Assembly: GCA_016297265.1 (NCBI GenBank)
Contig: JAEDHB010000026.1
Span: forward strand, 1 to 19,985
DNA from: Butyrivibrio sp.
GTDB taxonomy: Bacteria > Bacillota > Clostridia > Lachnospirales > Lachnospiraceae
Direction of reading: 5' to 3'
DNA: 19,985 nucleotides
This document shows, piece by piece, positions 14,383 to 19,985 of the stretch (position 1 is the first letter of the stretch; the number at the start of each line of letters is the position of its first letter). The notes beneath the pieces are model-generated. The model worked only from the letters and a program-made list of their open reading frames with translations. It did not search any database and was not told where the DNA came from. Position numbers and translations under genes: made by a program.

Positions 14383-14673
14383 ATGAAAAGATATCAAAGA
14401 ATACCTCTCGAAGTAACCGCTGAGGAATATGCACCCGGCAAAGGCATAGAAGACGGATTTGAACTCTATTCCAACGTTATTACGCACGGCGGACTGGTAC
14501 TGGACGGACTTGTCAAAATAACCCGTGAGGACGGGACGATAGTCTGCCCTTATGTGCGCAACCGTCGCGGTCTTGTTTTCATCAAGGAAGGTGATTACAT
14601 TATCTGCGAGGAGGGCCGTGAAAAGCATGTATGCGGAGGCGACAAATTTCATCAGAGATTCAAACCTATCTAA
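14383..14673 (+). CDS. Small PGDYG-like protein, function unknown
   Basis: A 96-aa soluble protein. The second half has IKEGDYIICEEGREKHVC and ends in DKFHQRFKPI, which resembles small phage and Firmicute proteins with a PGDYG-type domain (single beta-rich domain with Gly-Asp-Tyr before the last strands). No catalytic residues can be assigned. The ATG at 14383 has AGGGGG 7 nt upstream. A possible -10 (TAAAAT, 14311-14316) lies upstream with no convincing -35. The gene stands alone, divergent from the MIF/polymerase unit, and ends in a strong bidirectional hairpin. There are no other phage genes around it, so a domesticated remnant or an ordinary chromosomal gene are both possible. Confidence 0.75.
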   Translation: MKRYQRIPLEVTAEEYAPGKGIEDGFELYSNVITHGGLVLDGLVKITREDGTIVCPYVRNRRGLVFIKEGDYIICEEGREKHVCGGDKFHQRFKPI

Positions 14674-14675
14674 AA

Positions 14676-14714
14676 TAATCCCACTGGCAGCACACCAGTG
14701 GGATTAATATTTTT
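14676..14714. terminator. Bidirectional terminator between the 96-aa gene and the AraC gene
   Basis: A perfect stem of 12 bp, with AATCCCACTGG (14677-14687) and CCAGTGGGATT (14695-14705) plus one closing A-T pair, encloses a 7-nt loop. ATTTTT follows on the plus strand and an A/T-rich stretch (reading T-rich on the minus strand) lies before it. It sits between convergent genes. Confidence 0.9.
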
Positions 14715-15447
14715 ACAAACCTGATTTTCTAAAATTAATGCGCCGGTATTCTCTCGGGGTAACACCCATATGCTTCTTAAAAATCTGCCCAAAATAGCTC
14801 TGGTCGGCAAAGGCGAGAGTGGTGGATATATCTGCGATGGAATAATCCGTATAGACCAGCATATTGGCGGCAGTTTCTATTCTTTTTGCCTGGATATACT
14901 GCTTAACTCCCACACCCGCTTCCTTCTTGAAAATTCTGGAAAGATAACATGGATTAAGCTTTGCAACCTCCGCAATGGATTCCAGCGAAATGTCATTGTG
15001 AAGATTATCACAAATATAATCCATACATACGGCTACAGGCTTTGAACATATTTTGCGCTTACGGAGTGCCCTCATTCTCTTAGTATAATCTTCGCACATA
15101 ATAGGATGAAGATCGGTGACTTCCTCAACCGTCTTAAGCTCATCCGCTCTCCTTATGTAATAGTCGCTTAAACTGTACGCAACCGAATGTTCCATTCCGC
15201 CCTCAATGCAGTACCTTGCAACAATCGCCGTAGTAATCGTGAAATGATATTTGATATTTCGCAATTTATCCGCCGACAGAACGCCGAGCCCCTCCTTGGT
15301 CATCAGAGATTCTGTACAAAGTTCCCTGACTTTGTTGATATTACCATCCCTGATATGGGAGTAAAATTCCAGTTCAGCATTATATTCAGCATGAACCATT
15401 ACATCTCTCTGCACATATTCACGATAATTGATAATATTTTTCTTCAT
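14713..15447 (-). CDS. AraC-family transcriptional regulator
   Basis: A 244-aa regulator. The C-terminal 100 residues hold two helix-turn-helix motifs of the AraC/XylS type: ISLESIAEVAKLNPCYLSRI, then SIADISTTLAFADQSYFGQI followed by KKHMGVTPREYRR. The N-terminal 130 residues look all-helical, unlike a cupin sugar-binding arm, so the signal is unknown. The ATG at 15447 is chosen because GGAG lies about 5 nt from it and a good promoter (15505-15533) lies just upstream. A longer frame from 15570 would begin upstream of that promoter with a hydrophobic stretch and no ribosome binding site. It is divergent from the GH16 beta-glucanase gene and is its likely activator (inference). Confidence 0.9.
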   Translation of the reverse strand: MKKNIINYREYVQRDVMVHAEYNAELEFYSHIRDGNINKVRELCTESLMTKEGLGVLSADKLRNIKYHFTITTAIVARYCIEGGMEHSVAYSLSDYYIRRADELKTVEEVTDLHPIMCEDYTKRMRALRKRKICSKPVAVCMDYICDNLHNDISLESIAEVAKLNPCYLSRIFKKEAGVGVKQYIQAKRIETAANMLVYTDYSIADISTTLAFADQSYFGQIFKKHMGVTPREYRRINFRKSGL

Positions 15448-15504
15448 ACCTGCTCCACACCTTCTAAAATGGTATACCGTAATCAGCCTTTTCCAATTAA
15501 TGCC

Positions 15505-15533
15505 ATTATAAATCAATACAGTAAAAATAACAA
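15505..15533 (-). promoter_or_regulatory. Promoter of the AraC gene
   Basis: On the minus strand TTGTTA (15528-15533) and TATAAT (15505-15510) are separated by 17 nt, about 57 nt before the chosen start codon. Confidence 0.55.
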
Positions 15534-15581
15534 CAAATATGTAAATCTTTTTATATGATATTTTTACCAAAATTATATAAT
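15521..15581. promoter_or_regulatory. Divergent control region of AraC and GH16 genes
   Basis: A 9-bp inverted repeat, GTAAAAATA (15521-15529) and TATTTTTAC (15559-15567), lies between the two promoters. On the plus strand a TATAAT (15576-15581) serves as a plausible -10 for the GH16 gene, but no recognisable -35 is at proper distance, as expected for an activator-dependent promoter. The sequence is very A/T-rich, so the repeat may be chance. Confidence 0.35.
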
Positions 15582-15612
15582 GATTATATAAAATGTATTA
15601 GGAGGTCAGGCA

Positions 15613-17940
15613 ATGAGAAAATATGGAAAATTAGCTATTGCACTGGGACTTTCCCTTGTTATTCTCGGTACCGCCGGATGCGGAAAAAACAAAGACAACA
15701 ATTCCGACGAAACTGTAGCACCGGAAGAGAACGAAATAATAATGGGAACAGATTTGAACCTTGCAGATTATTCTCTTGTATGGGAAGACAATTTTGATGC
15801 TGACAAGTTAAGCACCGCAGATTGGAACTATGAGGTTCATGAACCGGGATGGGTTAACAACGAGTTGCAGGAATATGTAATATCCGACGAAAATGTATTC
15901 CTAGAGGACGGCAAGCTCGTAATCAAACCAATCAAAACAACAGAAAACGGCACAGTAAGTTATACATCGGGCAGAGTAAATACACAGGGAAAACACGATT
16001 TTACCTATGGTGTATTTGAGGCAAAAATCAAATTCCCTAAGGGACAGGGATTTTTACCTGCTTTCTGGCTTATGGCTTCAGATGAAAATATCTATGGCCA
16101 GTGGCCAAGATGTGGTGAAATCGATATAGCTGAGGTTCTTGGTCATGCCACCAAGAAAACCTTCGGTACAATTCACTACGGTAACCCACACAATGAATCA
16201 CAGGGAACATACACTCTTAAAGACGGAGATTTTTCTGAGGAGTTTCACATTTTCTCAGTTGAATGGAATCCCGGCAATATCAAATGGTTTGTTGACGGCA
16301 ATCTTATGCACGAAGAATCAGACTGGTATTCAAAGACACAGGGCGTTGGCGAAATTACATATCCTGCCCCATTCGACCAGCCATTTTACATGATTCTCAA
16401 CCTTGCAGTCGGCGGAAACTGGCCGGGCAATCCGGATTCCTCAACAGATTTCGATGCTGCGCGCATGGAAGTCGATTATGTTAAGGTATATCAGAAATCA
16501 GAATATAACGAAGATGTTAAAAAACCTGTCAAAGTAGTAACCTTAAGAGAACCTGATGAGAGCGGCAACTATATCACCAATGGTGATTTTTCAGATGAAA
16601 CCGAAGACCTGTCAACTGCAAAGGGATGGCAGTTCCTTCTTGCCGACACCGGCGCAGGTGAGGCAAAAATTGCCAACAACACTATGACAATCACTTCAAC
16701 AAGCGCAGGTGCAGTTGATTACGGCGTACAGCTTGTACAGCCACATATTCCAATGCAGTGCGGAGCAAAATACAAAATCACTTTTGATGCATGGTCCGAT
16801 GAAGTAAGAACCATGAAAACAGCAGTTACAGCTCCAACCGCAGGCTGGATAAGATATTTCCCTGATACGGAAACGCCTCTTACCACCAAGAAGCAGACCT
16901 ACACCTTTGAGTTCACAATGAATGAAGAGGACGATGCTAACGGACGACTTGAATTCAACATGGGTAACACTGATTCAACTGCTACAATCTATATTCAGAA
17001 TGTACGCGTTGAAATGACAGAGGGTCCGGGAAAAGCAGGCAGCTCAGAGAAAACTGTTCTCGCAGACGGAAACTATGTATATAACAGCAAATTTCAGGAA
17101 GGTGAGAAACATCTTGGCAGCTGGGAAATTACCAACAAAAACAATGCAACCGTAGAAGTAACTCCTTTCAGCGATTTAAGAAGACTCCATGTGGTATCTG
17201 ACGGTGATGCAAAAGATGTCATTATCGCACAGAAGGATTTGGGTATGGTAGCAGGTTCAAAATATCTTCTTACCTTCGATGCCGAAGTTAAAGAACCTGT
17301 TGATATGAAAGTAACCGTTGCCGGAAAAACCGAAACCTTCAAATTGTCCGGTACCAACACCTACAAATACAATTTTGAAATAAAGGATGCCAAGGCTGCA
17401 AAAGATCTTATCATGTATCTTGGCAACACAAAGGATATTTTACTTGACAATGTAAGAATCGTTGAAGATGTAATGATTAAAAACGGAAGCTTCAATGCCA
17501 ACTTCGCCGGTTATGAGGTATATATTGATTCTTCTGCCAACGCTTCATATGTAGTAGATTCACTCACTGAAGACAATGCAGCAGACTTTTCTATCAAAAA
17601 CGGCGGTGGCGAAGACTGGAAGATTCAGTTAAAACAGAACAATGTTGAGCTTATCCAGGGACACAAATATCATTTGAAGATTGATGCAAAATCTTCTATC
17701 TCAAGAAAAATAAGAGTACTTCTTCAGGGTGGAGAAGATAAAGGCTGGGTAATTTACTCAGGCGAAAACACAATCACTCTTACAGAGAATTTCAAGACAT
17801 ACGAGCTTGATTTCACCATGACAGAGCCAACTGATGCAGCTGCGTTCTTAAGCGTATGCTTAGGAAATGTCGAAGGAGAAGCATTAAGTGAAGCACATCG
17901 TGTAGTTATTGATAATATCTCACTCGTAGAAGTTAAATAA
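15613..17940 (+). CDS. GH16 endo-beta-glucanase (laminarinase-type) lipoprotein with three CBM4/9-like modules
   Basis: A 775-aa exported lipoprotein. The signal peptide ends in the lipobox TAGC with lipidated C23, then an acidic linker. Residues about 50-300 are a GH16 domain with the catalytic motif GEIDIAE: E169 nucleophile, D171, E174 acid/base. GRVNTQGKHDFTYGVFEAKI and ILNLAVGGNWPGNP are typical of the laminarinase branch. Three regions follow with the pattern of CBM4/9 beta-sandwich modules, each opening with a Gly-Asp/Ser-Phe or Ser-Lys-Phe start: about 315-470, 485-620 and 625-775. It should cut beta-1,3- or mixed-linkage glucan while tethered to the membrane. The ATG at 15613 has AGGAGGTC about 9 nt upstream. 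The divergent AraC gene is its probable regulator. The exact glucan is not readable. Confidence 0.93.
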   Translation: MRKYGKLAIALGLSLVILGTAGCGKNKDNNSDETVAPEENEIIMGTDLNLADYSLVWEDNFDADKLSTADWNYEVHEPGWVNNELQEYVISDENVFLEDGKLVIKPIKTTENGTVSYTSGRVNTQGKHDFTYGVFEAKIKFPKGQGFLPAFWLMASDENIYGQWPRCGEIDIAEVLGHATKKTFGTIHYGNPHNESQGTYTLKDGDFSEEFHIFSVEWNPGNIKWFVDGNLMHEESDWYSKTQGVGEITYPAPFDQPFYMILNLAVGGNWPGNPDSSTDFDAARMEVDYVKVYQKSEYNEDVKKPVKVVTLREPDESGNYITNGDFSDETEDLSTAKGWQFLLADTGAGEAKIANNTMTITSTSAGAVDYGVQLVQPHIPMQCGAKYKITFDAWSDEVRTMKTAVTAPTAGWIRYFPDTETPLTTKKQTYTFEFTMNEEDDANGRLEFNMGNTDSTATIYIQNVRVEMTEGPGKAGSSEKTVLADGNYVYNSKFQEGEKHLGSWEITNKNNATVEVTPFSDLRRLHVVSDGDAKDVIIAQKDLGMVAGSKYLLTFDAEVKEPVDMKVTVAGKTETFKLSGTNTYKYNFEIKDAKAAKDLIMYLGNTKDILLDNVRIVEDVMIKNGSFNANFAGYEVYIDSSANASYVVDSLTEDNAADFSIKNGGGEDWKIQLKQNNVELIQGHKYHLKIDAKSSISRKIRVLLQGGEDKGWVIYSGENTITLTENFKTYELDFTMTEPTDAAAFLSVCLGNVEGEALSEAHRVVIDNISLVEVK

Positions 17941-17966
17941 TAACAAATTCACATACCTAACACAGT

Positions 17967-18001
17967 ACAATCCCCCGGTGCATACAGCACCGGGGGATTG
18001 T
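17967..18001. terminator. Strong hairpin between GH16 and EAL genes
   Basis: A perfect 15-bp stem: arms CAATCCCCCGGTGC (17968-17981) and GCACCGGGGGATTG (17987-18000) plus a closing A-T pair, with a 5-nt loop ATACA. It lies between convergent genes. Neither strand has a proper T run after the stem, so it may stop transcription poorly or act as a 3'-end stabiliser. Confidence 0.7.
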
Positions 18002-18016
18002 CATATAAAAAACTAA

Positions 18017-19702
18017 TTAATTACGATTGGATAAATAATACAATTCCTTAAATTCCTGTATCGGTACAGGTCTGGAATAGAAATACCCCTGATGCCAGGT
18101 CGCATCGAATTGTCCCAGATATTCTTTAACACTGTCATCCTCCACACCTTCAATACAGGTCTCCAGATTAGTAGTATTGGCAAACTCAACAATTGATTTT
18201 ACCATAGCCTGATTAACCGGCTTATTTTTAATATCTTTAACAAAGGACATATCGATTTTAAGCTCATCAATAGGAAGATTAAGTGCAACACTCAGGGACG
18301 CATTACCTGTTCCGAAGTCATCCATAGCAAGCTTAATTCCTTTGGATTTGAAGAAATTAATCTCTTCACGAAGGAATTTTGTATCAAGTTCCCTGCACCT
18401 CTCCGTAAGCTCCATACACAGCTGTTTTGGATTCAGTCCGGATTCCTCAAGAATCTGTGTTACCGACTCTCTGAATTCATGCCTCTCAATCTGGGCAGCG
18501 GAAATATTGACATTGATAAAGAATTCAGGGTCTTCGCTGGCAATTTCCTTGGCATCCTCCAATGAACGTCTGAGAATCCAATTGCCCAATTCAAAAATAC
18601 AAGGGTCTTCCTCAAGCCACTCGATAAATGTTCCCGGAGGAATATTTCCATACGGATCCCTTCTCCATCTCACCAGAGCCTCCATACCCTTAATGCGTCC
18701 GTCTTTCGGATTGACAATCGGCTGATAACACATATAAAAGCCTTCACAGCCGTTAAGGGCACACTGATGGATAGTACTGATTAAATCAAGATTATCGTTA
18801 ATGCCTCCGCATACTTCGTCATTGAATATCACCAAATCACCGTGATGATACTGTTTTGAATGGTTGAGTGCATAAGTAATTCTGCTTCTTACCGCCACCG
18901 CATCCTTCATGAAGTTGTCCAAAATAATGGCTCCGGCGGATATTTTGAGAGGAACCTTCTTGCCTTCAACAAAAATTTTGTCCGCAAGCAGGTCTACCAG
19001 CTTTCTGTAAAAACTTTTCAAATCCGTTCTGCTCATCGGTCTTAAGCATATTCCGAATTTGACACCGGACAGCCTGTAAACCGTACCGTCATCTCCCGTA
19101 AGGCGGGCAATATTCTCGGCAACCTCTCTAATCAGCTTATTGGCATATTCGGCACCATACATAACATTGATGTGACTGAATTTCTCGATGGCAACCTTGA
19201 GAATTACATTTCCGATATTATCATCTATTTTCTCGGCAATTCTGCGTGAAAAAGATATTTCGTTATGCAACCCGGTTATCTCATCGATTTCTTCTCGAAT
19301 TCCGTAATTATGAAGCATAAGCAAAGCGAAATGTGGCTTGCCATCCTTACTGCTAATGACCCTTCCTTTCATTGAAAAGAAATTATATTCACTTGCATTG
19401 TTAGGTTTTGCCCTAAATTCAATTACAGCATCCGTTCCCTTTCCTCTGATTATAGTACTAATAAAACCAAGGAAATTGCCGAAATCATCAGGATGGATTG
19501 TCGCTAATGTTTTTGTCTGCTCTGCTGTAAAATAGAAATCGTCATGATTAAAAAAGCGGGCTGCACTCTCAGACCACCAGCATTGTCTGGTCCGGACATT
19601 ACATAAAATGATATATCTTCTGGCAGATAAATCAGCTATCGCTTCAATCATATCTTTTGTATATGAATCCAGTTCATTCCAAAATTCGTCCGAATTTATC
19701 AA
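18017..19702 (-). CDS. PAS-GGDEF(degenerate)-EAL cyclic-di-GMP phosphodiesterase
   Basis: A 561-aa cytoplasmic protein. Residues about 27-132 resemble a PAS sensor domain; about 140-300 a GGDEF domain entered through DEITGLHNE; 315-555 an EAL domain. The GGDEF active site is replaced by SGVKF (212-216), so diguanylate cyclase activity is not expected. The EAL site is complete: EAL (341-343), NVNIS, ELTER (431-435), DDFGTG (461-466), K482, EGVE (518-521) and QGYFYSRP. It should hydrolyse c-di-GMP, perhaps under control of the PAS domain and GTP binding by the GGDEF part. The start is a TTG at 19702, with AGGAGG 9 nt upstream; a TTG at 19741 lies inside the palindrome and before that site. Promoter and palindrome are just upstream. 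Confidence 0.93.
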   Translation of the reverse strand: MINSDEFWNELDSYTKDMIEAIADLSARRYIILCNVRTRQCWWSESAARFFNHDDFYFTAEQTKTLATIHPDDFGNFLGFISTIIRGKGTDAVIEFRAKPNNASEYNFFSMKGRVISSKDGKPHFALLMLHNYGIREEIDEITGLHNEISFSRRIAEKIDDNIGNVILKVAIEKFSHINVMYGAEYANKLIREVAENIARLTGDDGTVYRLSGVKFGICLRPMSRTDLKSFYRKLVDLLADKIFVEGKKVPLKISAGAIILDNFMKDAVAVRSRITYALNHSKQYHHGDLVIFNDEVCGGINDNLDLISTIHQCALNGCEGFYMCYQPIVNPKDGRIKGMEALVRWRRDPYGNIPPGTFIEWLEEDPCIFELGNWILRRSLEDAKEIASEDPEFFINVNISAAQIERHEFRESVTQILEESGLNPKQLCMELTERCRELDTKFLREEINFFKSKGIKLAMDDFGTGNASLSVALNLPIDELKIDMSFVKDIKNKPVNQAMVKSIVEFANTTNLETCIEGVEDDSVKEYLGQFDATWHQGYFYSRPVPIQEFKELYYLSNRN

Positions 19703-19725
19703 CTTTTCCACCCTCCTATAAAAAA

Positions 19726-19754
19726 TATCTGTACAACGCAAATTTGTACAGATA
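19726..19754. promoter_or_regulatory. 11-bp-arm palindrome at the predicted EAL transcription start
   Basis: A perfect inverted repeat, TATCTGTACAA (19726-19736) and TTGTACAGATA (19744-19754), with a 7-nt spacer. It begins a few nt after the -10 on the minus strand. It is followed by TTTTTT and then the ribosome binding site. It could be a repressor operator or a stem-loop at the very 5' end of the mRNA. Confidence 0.65.
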
Positions 19755-19756
19755 CT

Positions 19757-19785
19757 ATTTTATCATCAATATTTGTATATTTCAA
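19757..19785 (-). promoter_or_regulatory. Promoter of the EAL gene
   Basis: On the minus strand TTGAAA (19780-19785) and TAAAAT (19757-19762) are separated by 17 nt, 9 nt after the stop codon of the preceding gene. The palindrome follows at once. Confidence 0.65.
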
Positions 19786-19793
19786 CCAAATTT

Positions 19794-19985
19794 TTACAGA
19801 AAAACTATATTTTTTATGTCAATTCTACCAATTCCATGATAGATAAGATGGAGCGTATACACTCCGCTCACTTCTCCGAACTCACAATTGAAGCTCTTCC
19901 ACTCTCTTCCGGCACAAATATCGATTGACCCGGTAGTTTGACAGTTGAATAAGTGAAAAATCCTTGCAGGCCTTGAAAAGCCTGT
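19794..19985 (-). CDS. C-terminal end of a carbohydrate-binding (CBM6-like) protein, cut by window edge
   Basis: A frame open from the right edge to a TAA at 19794-19796 encodes 63 residues. The stretch GSIDICAGREW then SFNCEFGEVSGVYTLHLIYH and GRIDIKNIVFL has the pattern of the last strands of a CBM6-type beta-sandwich: a Trp, a Val-Ser-Gly-Val turn, a Tyr-Thr-Leu-His-Leu strand, and a final hydrophobic strand ending the protein. It is probably the C-terminal binding module of an extracellular glycosidase such as a GH43, but the catalytic part lies outside the window. No terminator hairpin is seen between it and the EAL gene promoter, so read-through into the EAL gene is possible. Confidence 0.6.
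   Translation of the reverse strand, partial: TGFSRPARIFHLFNCQTTGSIDICAGREWKSFNCEFGEVSGVYTLHLIYHGIGRIDIKNIVFL

Noticed and set aside
10638..14673. Prophage or conjugative element carrying the UvrX-type polymerase
   Set aside because: No integrase, attachment repeats, relaxase or structural phage genes are seen in or around the region.
15448..15570. N-terminal membrane segment on the AraC regulator
   Set aside because: The hydrophobic stretch comes from translating the divergent promoter region; the TATAAT at 15505-15510 and the ribosome binding site before 15447 support the shorter protein.
19726..19754. Classical attenuator terminator in the EAL leader
   Set aside because: The hairpin would begin at or within a few nt of the predicted start of transcription, too early for a normal terminator; operator or 5' stem-loop is more likely.

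Overview
The window looks like an accessory-rich chromosomal stretch of an anaerobic Clostridia-type Firmicute, most likely a Lachnospiraceae member (inference). The reasons are low-to-moderate GC, strong AGGAGG-type ribosome binding sites, Gram-positive -35/-10 promoters, a Bacillus/Clostridium-type LexA box, a UvrX/YolD-type polymerase pair, and surface polysaccharide enzymes with Fn3, CBM4/9 and probably CBM6-type modules. No rRNA, tRNA, CRISPR array or transposase was seen.

Layout. Positions 1-1219 (-) hold the start of a secreted BspA-like/Fn3-repeat protein that runs off the left edge. Positions 1265-5371 (-) are a tightly overlapped four-gene molybdenum hydroxylase operon: FAD subunit, 2Fe-2S subunit, Mo-cofactor subunit and a MocA-like cytidylyltransferase. 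A MATE exporter (5533-6924, +) is divergent from it. Positions 6979-9553 (-) pair a WYL-domain regulator with a membrane-anchored polysaccharide-deacetylase-like protein; divergent from these is a DUF368/PopT polyprenyl-phosphate transporter (9690-10574, +).

Positions 10638-14196 (-) are a translesion-synthesis island. In transcription order it holds a MIF-like tautomerase, a UvrX/UmuC-like Y-family polymerase, a YolD-like protein, then a second Y-family polymerase (DinB) with its own promoter and a near-perfect LexA box, and a small conserved-looking protein. A 96-aa PGDYG-like gene (14383-14673, +) follows on the other strand. An AraC regulator (14713-15447, -) is divergent from a GH16 beta-glucanase lipoprotein with three C-terminal CBM4/9-like regions (15613-17940, +). 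The right end holds a PAS / degenerate GGDEF / intact EAL c-di-GMP phosphodiesterase (18017-19702, -) with an 11-bp-arm palindrome at its predicted transcription start. Upstream of it is the C-terminal end of a carbohydrate-binding protein cut by the window edge (19794-19985, -).

Genes are separated mainly by bidirectional hairpins at convergent junctions and by compact divergent promoters. No single new system dominates. The most distinctive points are the SOS-linked double Y-polymerase island headed by a MIF tautomerase, the molybdenum hydroxylase whose purine-binding residues are not the xanthine dehydrogenase ones, and the palindrome at the EAL gene. Several starts were moved to non-ATG or internal codons because the ribosome binding site demands it (GTG 1219, GTG 12594, TTG 19702).
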